From assembly GCA_021295695.1 (NCBI GenBank), contig JAGWBW010000019.1:1-46017 (forward strand): a stretch of DNA of 46,017 nt, given 5' to 3'. The stretch comes from Candidatus Latescibacterota bacterium (GTDB lineage Bacteria; Latescibacterota; UBA2968). This document shows positions 1 to 9,134 of this stretch, piece after piece. The notes below the pieces were generated by a model, which was not told where the DNA came from, did not search any database, and worked only from the letters and a program-made list of their open reading frames with translations. How positions within the stretch are numbered: position 1 is the stretch's first letter; every line of letters begins with the position of its first letter. The position numbers and the translations under genes are program-made.

Positions 1-811
1 TATCGGGGAATTGGCCCATAAGCAAATTGTCGAGCACTTCGCGCGTAGTCTGGATTTCCATATCGAGCTTTTTCAGTTCGGGATTGTCTGCAGTCATCAG
101 TTTTGATTGGTAATCGCGCTTGACAATCAGTTCTGCCAGCGAGCCGATGAGATTGGCAGATATTTCCAACTGCGTTTTGCCCTGGGTTTCCACGTCTAAT
201 ACCATGTGCTCGTTCTGAAAATCCCGATAGTGCCGTTCGGCTTTGAGCATGTCCTGTTCGGCCTCTTTGAGTCGCTCTGTGAGATAGGCCAGATAGGCAC
301 GCGTTTTGTCTTGATTGCGTCGTTCAAGCGCGTTTTTGAGTTCTTCAACAAAAGCATTGGTCAATTCTGCCGCCAGTTCCGGAGTATCGGCTTCGTAGGA
401 AATCGTAAGAAATTGCTCGCGAGAGAGATCGACTTGCAAACGATTGGATATCATATCGAGCAATTCACTTTGATGGCTAGCACCATAGCGCGTGGCGAGA
501 TCAAAGCGCTCTGCAACAGATAGGCGCACGCTTTCGCTTTCAACGACCGGAACAAAGTCTGTGGCTGATACGGCCTCACCGCCCAATCCCATCAAATTAA
601 GCGGTAATTCTTGCAACAGATTAGATAGTCCCCCTAAGCCACTGCCGGTATCTTGTGGGGGATAAACGCTGGCATACGCGCGATAGGCTTTGGGCAAGAT
701 CAGAGAAATGCCCGCCGTCACCAGTGTGACGGCAAAAAAGCACATGAGAATCATGCGCCGCCAGCGCACGAGAACGTAAATATGATCGAGGATATTGCGT
801 TCAGATTCCAT
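1..811 (-). CDS. Wzz-like chain-length determinant protein (C-terminus cut by window edge)
   Basis: About 270 codons are visible and the frame is still open at base 1, so the protein is partial. The N-terminus has a short cytoplasmic stretch, then a membrane helix around residues 19-37 (MILMCFFAVTLVTAGISLIL). A periplasmic part follows in which a coiled-coil region runs through EELKNALERRN, LTERLKEAEQ and TREVLDNLL. This is the plan of the Wzz/GNVR family, which sets the length of exported polysaccharide and spans the inner membrane. It starts 8 bases after the stop of the SLBB export gene, and the pairing of these two families is typical of capsule or exopolysaccharide export. Whether a tyrosine kinase domain is fused at the C-terminus cannot be seen. 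The family call is by overall pattern and gene pairing; no single diagnostic residue was used. Confidence 0.8.
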   Translation of the reverse strand, partial: MESERNILDHIYVLVRWRRMILMCFFAVTLVTAGISLILPKAYRAYASVYPPQDTGSGLGGLSNLLQELPLNLMGLGGEAVSATDFVPVVESESVRLSVAERFDLATRYGASHQSELLDMISNRLQVDLSREQFLTISYEADTPELAAELTNAFVEELKNALERRNQDKTRAYLAYLTERLKEAEQDMLKAERHYRDFQNEHMVLDVETQGKTQLEISANLIGSLAELIVKRDYQSKLMTADNPELKKLDMEIQTTREVLDNLLMGQFPD

Positions 812-819
812 ATTTATTG

Positions 820-2544
820 TCAGAGTTCTCGGTTGATCAGAACGATGGTGAAGACCAGCGATGCAACAGAACCGAGCATTGCAATGACTTCTCGCGTGAT
901 GCGATAGCCCTGCCCCGGCACGATTGCTTGCGTGGGAACCACAATCGCGTCGCCGGGACGCACGAGAGATTCTGATGTGGCAGGTATGGCATTGCCCGTA
1001 TTGCCCTCAATAATAATAATATCTTTTCGTTTTGCACGCGTGTTAAAACCGCCAGCAAGGTCAATATAACCGCCAACCGTTAGCACCGCATCGTAGGGAA
1101 TATTCGCAGGTGCGACGACCGCACCTGTCACGCGCACAGAAGATACAAATCTGGGAATGCGAACGACATCGCCATCTTGCAGGAGGATATTGTGCCGCTC
1201 GTCGCCGGCCATGAGCGCTACAAAATCAATGGGCAAACGCCCTGAAAATTGCTGGGTTTTGAGGGTAATGAGGGCCTCTTCGGCATCGGTGCGCTGTGAG
1301 CGGGGAATGCCGAGTAATCGGTTGAGCGCGGGATCATCTTCGATGGTCTGTTCTTCAAAATTGACTTTGCGAATAAGAGACGCCTGAACTACGGATGCTT
1401 CGGGTGTGAGTTCGGCCTGCTGTAATAATTCCTTGAGACGAAGCCCCTCTTTAAAAGGAAAAGGTCCAGGGAATTTTACCTCGCCTTCGACATAAACCCG
1501 TTTTGTTTCGCCAATAACATAGAGTTTATCACCCGCTTGTAAAGTGAGATTCGCCTGGGGATCACCTGCAAGCACACGAGGGAGATCAATGTCTATGGAT
1601 GTCCAATCGCTATCATCCGACAAGCGCAAAAGATGGGCACGCTTTGGGGGGGAATGGGCACGCAAACCATTCCCAAGAATAATGAGATCAGCCACGCGGT
1701 CACCGGGTGCAAATTCATAGCTGCCCGGGTATTTCACTGCACCTGTGACATAGATGGAATCACTGCGAGCAACGGGTACCACAATTTGTTCTCCATCGAG
1801 TAAGAAAGGATTGTACTGCGCCTTACCAGTGCGGTTCCATAGCTCGAGATCTATCCTGCGTCCCGTATTGTGCCATTGTCCATTTTCATCGAGACTCATG
1901 ATCTGGATATTGCGGCTGGAGCCTTTGCGGTTAAAATCATCAATGAGGCCCCCGGCTTTGGTGATGAGTTGCGATGCCTGTTCGACACCTTCAACGTCAA
2001 CGGCTCCTGGCATGTGTACTTCGCCAACCACGTTGATGGGAAATGTGCGAAGGCGCGCGAGGCCGATGGAGATATCGAGTTGATGAAAGCGTTTTTTTAT
2101 AGCTGTCTGGATAGCCTGGTTGGCTTCTGTAAGCGATAAAAATGCAACGGAAACAGGTCCAACAGACGGGAAAAGCAAACTACCGCTCGCGCCGACAGGC
2201 ACTTCAAAAGTCTCGATTTCTTCCCCTCTATTTACAACCACGGCAAAAACATCCCCCGGTCCGACAATATAGCGACCCGAGCGAATAACCGCATCATAGG
2301 CCGCTTTGCCAATACTTTTGATTTCAACCGGTGGTGTGACTTCTTTTTCTGATTCTTCGGGAACAAGCGTGGTAAAGGGCCTGGGAGATGAACGTTCGGA
2401 TTTTTCCTCGGCTTGACGTGCAGTGCGACGAGATTGCGCGTGTGCGGCTAAAGGGTAAAACGCAAAGTCAAAAATGAGCAAACCCACGAGCGCAAAATAA
2501 AAAAACCGCATATAGCGTCCCGGATATGCCATAGAGATGATCAT
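820..2544 (-). CDS. Wza-like polysaccharide export protein with SLBB repeats
   Basis: A 574-residue secreted protein. A hydrophobic signal peptide ends near AAHAQ (about residue 37). A polysaccharide-export domain follows, beginning at RYIVGPGDVFAVVV, and then SLBB-type beta-grasp repeats that each start with a V.GEV/V.GAV..PG pattern: INVVGEVHMPG, IYVTGAVKYPG, VYVEGEVKFPG and a more divergent VRVTGAVVAPA. The C-terminus has one hydrophobic helix (about residues 552-570), comparable to the outer-membrane-spanning helix of Wza. The protein probably forms the periplasmic and outer-membrane channel for polysaccharide export, with the downstream Wzz-like protein as inner-membrane partner. The first ATG overlaps the stop of thrB by 4 bases (ATGA). 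ATGs at codons 5 and 12 are also possible starts, and codon 12 gives a tidier signal peptide. Confidence 0.88.
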   Translation of the reverse strand: MIISMAYPGRYMRFFYFALVGLLIFDFAFYPLAAHAQSRRTARQAEEKSERSSPRPFTTLVPEESEKEVTPPVEIKSIGKAAYDAVIRSGRYIVGPGDVFAVVVNRGEEIETFEVPVGASGSLLFPSVGPVSVAFLSLTEANQAIQTAIKKRFHQLDISIGLARLRTFPINVVGEVHMPGAVDVEGVEQASQLITKAGGLIDDFNRKGSSRNIQIMSLDENGQWHNTGRRIDLELWNRTGKAQYNPFLLDGEQIVVPVARSDSIYVTGAVKYPGSYEFAPGDRVADLIILGNGLRAHSPPKRAHLLRLSDDSDWTSIDIDLPRVLAGDPQANLTLQAGDKLYVIGETKRVYVEGEVKFPGPFPFKEGLRLKELLQQAELTPEASVVQASLIRKVNFEEQTIEDDPALNRLLGIPRSQRTDAEEALITLKTQQFSGRLPIDFVALMAGDERHNILLQDGDVVRIPRFVSSVRVTGAVVAPANIPYDAVLTVGGYIDLAGGFNTRAKRKDIIIIEGNTGNAIPATSESLVRPGDAIVVPTQAIVPGQGYRITREVIAMLGSVASLVFTIVLINREL

Positions 2545-3440
2545 GTGACTGTGGCTCCCGATGGATCAACTTTGAGGATCTGATAACGCGCCCGTATGTT
2601 TTTTTTCGCCCAAATACCGATCATAGCCTGTCCGATAGCGTCGGCATTTTGGGTTGTAAGCGCGACGAGTGTTGGCCCCGCGCCCGAAAGCGCGGCCCCC
2701 CATGCCCCTGCGTTGACCGCCTCTGCGAGTATCTGATCAAAGCCCGGAATGAGTTTCGCCCGATAGGGGTGATGCAAACGGTCTTGCATGCCAACGGCGA
2801 GATGCTCAAAATTTCCCGTGATCAGCGCTGCGGTAACAATGCATGCTCGGCTTGTGCTAAAAACGGCGTCACGATGAGAAATGGTATTGGGCAAGACATT
2901 GCGGGCATCTTCTGTTTTGAGTTCAAATTCGGGAATGGCGACCACGGCGCGCAATTCTTTCGGTGGCAGCGCGCGCACGCATGCAACGCGGTTGTCATTC
3001 ATAGTAGAAGCAGTGAAGCCGCCGAGCAAGCAGGGCGAGACATTGTCGGGATGGCCTTCAATAGCCGTGGCAATATCGAGCATCTCCATCTGTGAAAAAG
3101 GTTCACCTAAAAGACAGTTAGCCGCAATAACACCGCCAACAATAGCCGTTGAACTGCTGCCCAATCCCCGGGCGAGAGGCACGGTATTGTGCATGTGGAT
3201 ATCGATTCCGGGCAATATTTTTTCTGCCCGTTGGGCGGTAAATTGCGCGGCGCGATAGAAGAGATTCACCTCATCAGCAGGCAAAATACCCTTGCCTTCA
3301 CCTTCAATGCGAAACGACAAGCCCGGTTGGGAACGAATCTTTACCGCGACATAATTGTAAATGGACAAAGCCATACCCAGGGCATCGTAACCTGGGCCAA
3401 GATTGGCAGTGGAACCGGGTAGGCGGATGCGAAATTCCAT
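2541..3440 (-). CDS. thrB: Homoserine kinase
   Basis: A 299-residue GHMP-family kinase that phosphorylates homoserine with ATP in threonine biosynthesis, in the cytoplasm. The N-terminus RLPGSTANLGPGYDALGMAL is the usual ThrB opening. The glycine/serine-rich phosphate loop is at ARGLGSSSTAIVGG, preceded by the N..P..RGLG context of the family, and the C-terminal GHMP motif is GAWGAALSGAGPTLVAL. Length fits the family (about 300). It starts directly after the hemW stop with no gap and overlaps the next gene by 4 bases, so it is translated from the lepA transcript. No other threonine gene is nearby, so the linkage to lepB/hemW is likely positional rather than functional. Confidence 0.93.
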   Translation of the reverse strand: MEFRIRLPGSTANLGPGYDALGMALSIYNYVAVKIRSQPGLSFRIEGEGKGILPADEVNLFYRAAQFTAQRAEKILPGIDIHMHNTVPLARGLGSSSTAIVGGVIAANCLLGEPFSQMEMLDIATAIEGHPDNVSPCLLGGFTASTMNDNRVACVRALPPKELRAVVAIPEFELKTEDARNVLPNTISHRDAVFSTSRACIVTAALITGNFEHLAVGMQDRLHHPYRAKLIPGFDQILAEAVNAGAWGAALSGAGPTLVALTTQNADAIGQAMIGIWAKKNIRARYQILKVDPSGATVT

Positions 3441-4544
3441 CTATAGTTCTCTAACGAGTTCAGAGCATACCAGATCGGCGAGCAAGAGACCTCGCCGCGT
3501 CAGGCGGACGCGGTTGTCAGTTCGTTCCAGCAAGTGCTGGTTTGCCATCGCGATATACTGTTTGTGAATTTTGGGATGGCTCAAAAAATCTACACGGAGT
3601 CCCCGGCGCTGGCGCAACCCCAGCATAATGCGTTCCAGCAGATGCTGCGTCGGTGTGAGTTGTTCCACTCTTTCCACTGCAAATCCGGTTGCCTCAATGC
3701 GCTGCATATAAGTTGCGAGATCGCGCACATTCCAGGATCGCCGATTGTCGAGATACGAATGTGCAGACAAACCAACGCCCAGATAAGGGCGATCATGCCA
3801 GTAGTTGAGATTGTGACGCGACGCAAATCCCGGTCGGGCAAAATTGGAAATTTCGTAATGTGCGTATCCAGCAGCTTCGAGTTGGTCAATAGCAGACATA
3901 TACATCTCGGCCTGGTCGGTTTCAGGCGGCACCTTCAATCGCCCCTTTTGAAAGCGGCGTGCAAAATTGGTCCGGGGTTCAATCGTGAGACCATACACGG
4001 AGATATGTTCAGGATACAGGTCAATAGCCCGTTCAAGACTCCTTGCCCATTCTCCCGGTGTCTGTCCCGGCGCGCCGTACATAAGGTCGATACTTATATT
4101 CTTAAACCCCGCATTGCGGGCGGCGTGAAACGCCGCTGTCGCATCTGATACCGTGTGAAATCGACCGAGTGCTTTGAGTGCGCGATCTGTAAATGCCTGC
4201 ACGCCCAGACTCAAGCGGTTGATGCCGTGTTCATATAATTTGTCAAAGTATCTGTGGTCATTTGGATTGGCCTCCGCCGTAATCTCTGCATCGGGAGCGA
4301 TCGCATTTTCCGCACTTGTCAGAATCCGATTCAATTGTCCAGGCGGTATTGCCGAAGGCGTACCGCCCCCAAAATACAGCGTATTGAACATGGGTGGCGT
4401 TTCGAGGGATTGCATGCGGTTTTGCATCTCTACAATCACCGCATCCGTATAGCGCTTTGCCAGATGATTTTTGCCCACGACAAATGCAAAATCGCAATAC
4501 GGACAACGAGAGTGACAAAATGGGATGTGGATGTAAAGGCCGAT
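3441..4544 (-). CDS. hemW: HemW-type radical SAM heme chaperone, apparently without an ATG/GTG/TTG start
   Basis: This is a coproporphyrinogen-oxidase-like radical SAM protein of the HemW family, thought to carry or insert heme. The reading frame opens right after the lepB stop with His, Ile, Gly, Leu, Tyr, Ile, His, Ile, Pro, Phe and then the [4Fe-4S] motif C-HSR-C-PY-C, the family signature. GGGTPSAI, the ANPND substrate region and SLGVQAFTDRALKALGR follow. The only usual start in frame is a GTG at 4478, which lies after the cluster cysteines and would remove them. Between the lepB stop and the cluster I see only one plausible start, an ATC at 4544-4542, 6 bases after GGAG. I placed the start there, giving 367 residues with cysteines 10, 14 and 17. 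A sequencing error or a stop-codon readthrough from lepB are alternatives. Family identity is secure; the start is not. Confidence 0.85.
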   Translation of the reverse strand: MGLYIHIPFCHSRCPYCDFAFVVGKNHLAKRYTDAVIVEMQNRMQSLETPPMFNTLYFGGGTPSAIPPGQLNRILTSAENAIAPDAEITAEANPNDHRYFDKLYEHGINRLSLGVQAFTDRALKALGRFHTVSDATAAFHAARNAGFKNISIDLMYGAPGQTPGEWARSLERAIDLYPEHISVYGLTIEPRTNFARRFQKGRLKVPPETDQAEMYMSAIDQLEAAGYAHYEISNFARPGFASRHNLNYWHDRPYLGVGLSAHSYLDNRRSWNVRDLATYMQRIEATGFAVERVEQLTPTQHLLERIMLGLRQRRGLRVDFLSHPKIHKQYIAMANQHLLERTDNRVRLTRRGLLLADLVCSELVREL

Positions 4545-4547
4545 GTG

Positions 4548-5237
4548 TCACTCCACGAGCATGCCAATGCGCTGCCAGCGCACGCGCTCTGGAAAATGGA
4601 ACAAATTATAGATCGCGATACCGATTAGAGACGTCACGTTGCCATATGTGGGGACACGATCATCTGGTGCCCAGGACCAGTAGAGCATAAATGCTTTCCC
4701 CCGAATGAGGTCGCGCTTGAGAAAGCCCCAGTATCGACTGTCTTCACTGCTGTCGCGGTTGTCGCCCATCACAAAATAGCAGTCTTCGGGCACGATCTTA
4801 GGCCCGTAGTTATCCCGCGTATTGGCCACCGACCTCCGTTGGAGAATAACAGAATCTATATATTTGGCTTTGGACGGATCTATCGCGCGTTTATCGTCAA
4901 CATAAAGGATTTTATCTTTTATTTCAACTTTCTGTCCAGGACCTGCAACAATGCGTTTGATAAAATCGCGGGATGGATCTCTGGGATACTGAAAAATGAC
5001 AATATCGCCGGGATCTGGCGAGCGCCACGCAGGCAGGCGAATGTCGGTAAAGGGAATGCGAGCGCCGTAAATAAATTTATTCGCCAGCAAAAAATCTCCG
5101 ACCAGCAAAGTGTTTTCCATCGATCCCGAAGGAATGCGAAATGCCTGTACGACAAATATGCGAATAAAAAGCGCGAGTGTAAACGCAAGCAAGATGGCTT
5201 TGATATATTCAATAGTCACAGATTTTTTTTTGGGCAT
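4548..5237 (-). CDS. lepB: Signal peptidase I
   Basis: A 229-residue type I signal peptidase that cleaves signal peptides on the outer face of the inner membrane. One N-terminal membrane helix lies around residues 9-30. The catalytic serine is Ser39 in IPSGSMENTL and the general-base lysine is Lys94 in DFIKRIVAGPGQ. Box E, VMGDNRDSSEDSRYWGF, is complete. The ATG at 5237 was chosen because it follows GAGGAAA just after the lepA stop; a longer frame back to 5378 would only read through the lepA end. The lepA-lepB order is common in bacteria. Confidence 0.94.
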   Translation of the reverse strand: MPKKKSVTIEYIKAILLAFTLALFIRIFVVQAFRIPSGSMENTLLVGDFLLANKFIYGARIPFTDIRLPAWRSPDPGDIVIFQYPRDPSRDFIKRIVAGPGQKVEIKDKILYVDDKRAIDPSKAKYIDSVILQRRSVANTRDNYGPKIVPEDCYFVMGDNRDSSEDSRYWGFLKRDLIRGKAFMLYWSWAPDDRVPTYGNVTSLIGIAIYNLFHFPERVRWQRIGMLVE

Positions 5238-5242
5238 TTTCC

Positions 5243-7042
5243 TCACACTTCCATCTGCAAAACAGCGAGAAATGCCTCTTGAGGGATTTCTACTGCGCCG
5301 ACTTGTTTCATCCGCTTTTTGCCCTCTTTTTGACGCTCGAGGAGTTTGCGCTTGCGGGTAATATCGCCACCATAACATTTGGCAGTGACGTTTTTGCGGA
5401 AGGGACGCACGGTTTCGCGCGAAATCACTTTGGCACCAATTGCCGCTTGAATAACGACCTCAAAGAGTTGTCGCGGGATTAGTGCCTTGAGTTTTTCACA
5501 TAAGGCACGCCCCCATTCATGGGCTTTGTCGCGGTGAACAATTGCAGAGAGTGCGTCTAAAGGTTCGCCATTGATGAGCAGGTCGAGTTTGACCAGATCC
5601 GCTGCCTGGTGTTTTTTGTATTCGTAGTCAAAAGATGCATAACCGCGCGATACCGATTTGAGGCGATCGTAAAAATCGAGTACAATTTCGGATAACGGCA
5701 GGTCGTAGCGCAAGAGTGCGCGGGTGGGATCGATATATTCGGTCGTCCGGTAATGTCCTCGACGGTCCTGTGCAATACGCATAATACTGCCCACATATTC
5801 AGCGGGCACCAGGATTTGGGCATCGAGTATGGGTTCGGCAATATCTTCTATATTTCCCGCCGGGGGCATCCCTGCGGGATTTTGCACATTGATTTGCTCA
5901 CCACTGGTCAGACGCACGCTATATTCGACATTGGGCACAGTGGTAATGATGTCGATGTCAAATTCGCGGTCCAGTCGCTCCTGGACAATTTCCATGTGAA
6001 GCAGGCCGAGAAAGCCACATCGGAACCCGAAACCGAGTGCTGTCGAAGTTTCGGGTTCGTAGGACAATGACGCATCGTTAAGGTGCAGTTTTTCGAGCGC
6101 AGAGCGCAAGTTTTCAAAGTCATCTGATAATACGGGATAAAGTCCGGCAAAAACCATGGGTTTGACTTCCTGATAGCCGGGCAAGGGATGAGGGGCGGGA
6201 TTCGCAGAGCCGGTAACGGTATCGCCGACCCGAGCGTCTTCAAGATCTTTTATCCCCGCGATGAGATACCCGACTTCGCCCGCACTGAGGCTTTGTTGTT
6301 TGATGCGTTTGAGTTTGAGGGTGCCAATTTCTTCGGCGTCATAATTTTGGCGGGTCGAAAAAAGTCGGATAGGCATATTTTTTTTCAGAACGCCATCAAA
6401 AACGCGCACATAAGCTACGACACCGCGATATTGATCAAAAACAGAATCGAATATGAGGGCCTTGAGGGGCGCATCCGGGTTCCCATCAGGAGGCGGTATC
6501 TCATCGATGATGGCACTCAAAAGTGTATCGATCCCGATGCCCTCTTTGGCACTGATTTTGACAATTTCTTCTTCTTCGACACCCAGCAAGTCGTGAAGTT
6601 GCATCACTACGCGATCGACCTCGGCGCCGGGCAGGTCAATTTTGTTGATTACGGGAATGATGAACAGGTCGTGCTCCATAGCGAGGAGAACATTGCTAAC
6701 GGTTTGGGCTTCCACTCCCTGCGCCGCGTCAACGAGGAGCAGTGCCCCTTCACATGCGGTAAGGCTGCGCGAGACTTCATAAGAGAAATCGACATGGCCC
6801 GGTGTATCGATGAGGTTGAGTTCATAAATTTGGCCATCTGGCGCCGTGTAATCCATGCGAATGGCGTGCGATTTAATGGTAATCCCCCGCTCGCGCTCGA
6901 GATCCATGCTGTCGAGCACCTGATCTTGCATCTGAAATTTATTCAGAGTTTGCGTCTGCTCGAGCAACCGGTCAGCCAGAGTTGATTTTCCGTGGTCAAT
7001 ATGCGCGATGATGGAAAAATTTCGAATATTTTGAAGATTCAT
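5243..7042 (-). CDS. lepA: Elongation factor 4 (LepA), ribosome back-translocase GTPase
   Basis: A 599-residue translational GTPase, the family's usual length. The ATG at 7042 is used because the protein then begins [20 protein letters not shown], the standard LepA opening; an extension to 7096 adds 18 unrelated residues. G1 is [10 protein letters not shown]3 is DTPGHVDF and G4 is NKIDLP. The C-terminal LepA-specific region reads [19 protein letters not shown]. It binds the ribosome in the cytoplasm and acts on stalled or mistranslocated complexes and on 30S assembly. It is the first gene of the six-gene minus-strand transcript and has a good promoter about 75 bases upstream. Confidence 0.96.
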   Translation of the reverse strand: MNLQNIRNFSIIAHIDHGKSTLADRLLEQTQTLNKFQMQDQVLDSMDLERERGITIKSHAIRMDYTAPDGQIYELNLIDTPGHVDFSYEVSRSLTACEGALLLVDAAQGVEAQTVSNVLLAMEHDLFIIPVINKIDLPGAEVDRVVMQLHDLLGVEEEEIVKISAKEGIGIDTLLSAIIDEIPPPDGNPDAPLKALIFDSVFDQYRGVVAYVRVFDGVLKKNMPIRLFSTRQNYDAEEIGTLKLKRIKQQSLSAGEVGYLIAGIKDLEDARVGDTVTGSANPAPHPLPGYQEVKPMVFAGLYPVLSDDFENLRSALEKLHLNDASLSYEPETSTALGFGFRCGFLGLLHMEIVQERLDREFDIDIITTVPNVEYSVRLTSGEQINVQNPAGMPPAGNIEDIAEPILDAQILVPAEYVGSIMRIAQDRRGHYRTTEYIDPTRALLRYDLPLSEIVLDFYDRLKSVSRGYASFDYEYKKHQAADLVKLDLLINGEPLDALSAIVHRDKAHEWGRALCEKLKALIPRQLFEVVIQAAIGAKVISRETVRPFRKNVTAKCYGGDITRKRKLLERQKEGKKRMKQVGAVEIPQEAFLAVLQMEV

Positions 7043-7116
7043 GTTTTTGCGTTTCAACAAGTTCGAGATGTCGTGAATGATGTTATAGCAGCTCAATAAA
7101 CGCCATAAAACATGAG

Positions 7117-7145
7117 AATATACCGTCTTACCTCGTTGAGGTCAA
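7117..7145 (-). promoter_or_regulatory. Sigma-70-type promoter of the lepA transcript
   Basis: On the minus strand TTGACC (7145-7140) and TATATT (7122-7117) are separated by exactly 17 bases. The predicted start of transcription near 7110 gives a leader of about 68 bases before the lepA ATG. This box set is divergent to the yicC promoter about 85 bases away. Confidence 0.7.
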
Positions 7146-7229
7146 TCAAAGTGTAGAAACACAACTCGGGATCACCTCAGCGGGGAAATGCGATTGACAA
7201 CCTTAAATCCGTAGTCTTGTCCAGTTTGA

Positions 7230-7258
7230 TTGACAACGATGTATAAATTGAGTATCTT
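7230..7258 (+). promoter_or_regulatory. Sigma-70-type promoter of the yicC-gmk-rpoZ transcript
   Basis: TTGACA (7230-7235) and TATCTT (7253-7258) are 17 bases apart. The start of transcription would lie near 7265, giving a leader of about 58 bases to the yicC ATG at 7324. The upstream bases GATTGACAAC occur twice, 36 bases apart (around 7192 and 7228), but only the second copy has a good -10 box. Confidence 0.72.
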
Positions 7259-7323
7259 GTTTAGCTTTCTGATCCATTGTTTAAGACATTTTTTTCTGTA
7301 TTTGCCAGAAGGTGGGAGCGGGT

Positions 7324-8196
7324 ATGATCGCCAGCATGACCGGTTTTGGAAAGGGCGTTGCAGAAGGGGACGTGGGGCGTGTTATTGTTGAAATTCGGTC
7401 GGTCAATGGACGCTATGGCGATGTGATGGTACGCATGCCCCGTTCTTTGTCTGAGCTTGAGCCTCGTATCAAAGAACGGGTTTTGTCGGTCTTTACAAGA
7501 GGGCGGCTCGATGTGAGTATCACCTTGCAGGGAACTGCATCAGAGCAGGGTCTTCCCGTTCTCAAGCCCGAAGTTCTATCCGCGTACCTCAAAGGAATTG
7601 AAGAAATTCGCTCGGATATATCGGGCGATATCGATTTGATGCAAATTGCCCAATTGCCTCAACTATTCGCATTTGAAATTCCCGAACTCGATTCTGACGC
7701 CCTCTGGAAAGTGGTATCTGCTGCACTCAGTCAGGCCATTGACGCCTGTCGGGCCATGTGCCTGGCAGAAGGTGAAAAACTCGCCTGTGATCTCCGCACG
7801 CGCATTTCATTGCTCAACGAATTTCTCCAGCGCGTCGAAACACTCGCACCCGAGCGTGTAGAAACTGTTCGGACGCGGTTAGAGGAAAAATTGGCGCAAT
7901 TATTAACGCCTGAACAAATTGATGAGAGCAGGCTACTGATGGAAATTGCCCTCCTGGCCGACCGCAGTGACATAACAGAAGAATGCGTGCGTTTTCACAG
8001 TCACAACGCACAGTTTCTCGATATGCTCAACCGCAAGGAAGCAGTTGGTCGTCGTCTCAATTTTTTGCTGCAAGAAATGCTCAGGGAAGCCAATACCCTG
8101 GGATCCAAAGCGGGTGACGCGACGATATCCCATGTGGTCGTAGATATCAAAGAAGAAATTGAAAAACTCAAAGAACAGATTCAAAACATCGAGTAA
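7324..8196 (+). CDS. yicC: YicC/YloC family endoribonuclease
   Basis: A 290-residue protein starting MIASMTGFGKG, the family hallmark (usually M..SMTGFG). The ATG at 7324 was chosen for this reason over a GTG 12 bases upstream; GGGAGCGGG lies in front of it. The C-terminal part shows the conserved GRRLNFLLQEMLREANTLGSKAGD and the closing KEEIEKLKEQIQNIE. Members of this family are small-RNA and mRNA-directed endoribonucleases of the cytoplasm; earlier they were called stress-induced proteins. The yicC-gmk-rpoZ-coaBC order is conserved in many bacteria, which supports the call. It heads the long plus-strand gene run. Confidence 0.92.
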   Translation: MIASMTGFGKGVAEGDVGRVIVEIRSVNGRYGDVMVRMPRSLSELEPRIKERVLSVFTRGRLDVSITLQGTASEQGLPVLKPEVLSAYLKGIEEIRSDISGDIDLMQIAQLPQLFAFEIPELDSDALWKVVSAALSQAIDACRAMCLAEGEKLACDLRTRISLLNEFLQRVETLAPERVETVRTRLEEKLAQLLTPEQIDESRLLMEIALLADRSDITEECVRFHSHNAQFLDMLNRKEAVGRRLNFLLQEMLREANTLGSKAGDATISHVVVDIKEEIEKLKEQIQNIE

Positions 8197-8205
8197 AAAT
8201 CTCGG

Positions 8206-8859
8206 ATGATTAAATCAGAAGAAATTGATGTTGGACATATAAGACAAAAGTTGAGCGATAGTCCCAGCGCATTTGCCGTGATCGTCGCCGGGCCATCGGG
8301 CGTGGGAAAAACGTCGATGTGCCAGGGAGTTTTGCGTGTAAATTCCGGCGTGCAGCGGTGTGTGACGACAACGACGCGACCACCACGCGATGACGAAGTA
8401 GAGGGTCTTGCCCGTCATTTTGTGACAGTTGCACAATTTGAGGCCATGCAAAAGCGAGGTGATTTTGTCGAGTCTGCCGAAGTACACGGACATTTTTACG
8501 GCGCGACATTCGACGCGGTTGCAAAAGCCATGAGTGGTGGACAGGTGATGTTGATGGACGTAGATGTGCAAGGCGTGGCCGCGTGGAATGAAGTCTTGGG
8601 AGACCGCTGCGTGACCGTATTTGTCATGCCACCTTCTCTCGATGTGCTTGCAGAGCGACTCAATGCGCGGCAGTCTGAAAGCGCGTCGGCCTTTCGCTTG
8701 CGTATGGAAAATGCCGTTTCTGAACTCGTTCAAGCAAAAAACAGCGACTACGTTGTGGTAAATAACAAATTGGAAAAGGCCATCGCCGATTTGCTCGCTA
8801 TTATTCGCGCAGAGCGACAGCGCACACGGCGGATGTGTTTGAGTGGATTGAATCTCTAA
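8206..8859 (+). CDS. gmk: Guanylate kinase
   Basis: A 217-residue P-loop kinase that converts GMP to GDP with ATP in purine nucleotide synthesis. The P-loop is AGPSGVGKTSM. The GMP-binding region has TTTRPPRDDEVEGLARHFVT, and the GHFYGATFDAV and LMDVDVQGV segments match the family. About 20 extra residues precede the core, so a start closer to the core remains possible, although no better ribosome site is obvious. It sits 9 bases after yicC. Confidence 0.94.
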   Translation: MIKSEEIDVGHIRQKLSDSPSAFAVIVAGPSGVGKTSMCQGVLRVNSGVQRCVTTTTRPPRDDEVEGLARHFVTVAQFEAMQKRGDFVESAEVHGHFYGATFDAVAKAMSGGQVMLMDVDVQGVAAWNEVLGDRCVTVFVMPPSLDVLAERLNARQSESASAFRLRMENAVSELVQAKNSDYVVVNNKLEKAIADLLAIIRAERQRTRRMCLSGLNL

Positions 8860-8906
8860 AAACTCCGGCTATGCTCCCGACCCATCTCTTATCTAAGGAG
8901 TGCGTT

Positions 8907-9134
8907 ATGTCAAACGTATTTTTCACTGAGGAATTGACAGTTGAAGAGGATATGAATTCCTATCAAGCTGTATTGCTGGCATCAAAAGAAGCGCGAAGGT
9001 TAAATAAAGCCCGGCTGGTTGCGGGTGTGCCCGAAGGTGAAGAAAAAATAACAACCATTGCACTGGATCGAATTGTAGAAAAGAAAATTCAGGTGACCTA
9101 TGCTGGCGGGAAAGAGGATTCTTCTGGGCGTTAG
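8907..9134 (+). CDS. rpoZ: RNA polymerase omega subunit
   Basis: A 75-residue omega subunit that helps assemble RNA polymerase around beta-prime. The core YQAVLLASKEARRLNKAR matches the conserved omega helix (usually ..VL.A..RAR.L..), and KITTIALDRIVEKKIQV is the usual second part. The ATG at 8907 has AAGGAG six bases ahead. Position between gmk and coaBC is the classic one. Its last 35 bases overlap the start of coaBC in another frame, which is more than usual and suggests translational coupling. Confidence 0.88.
   Translation: MSNVFFTEELTVEEDMNSYQAVLLASKEARRLNKARLVAGVPEGEEKITTIALDRIVEKKIQVTYAGGKEDSSGR

Noticed and set aside
3441-4478. hemW starting at the GTG at 4478 (345 residues)
   Set aside because: This start removes the C-x3-C-x2-C cluster and the conserved GLYIHIPF segment, both encoded in the same frame just upstream.
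4548-5378. Longer lepB with 47 extra N-terminal residues
   Set aside because: The extra part lies entirely inside the lepA end, is unlike signal peptidases, and the ATG at 5237 has a good ribosome site.
6188-6985. 265-residue open frame on the plus strand
   Set aside because: It is antisense to the GTPase region of lepA, has no recognisable motif and no ribosome site.
7194-7222. TTGACA at 7194 as a second yicC promoter
   Set aside because: The sequence 17 bases downstream is TTGTCC, not a -10 box.
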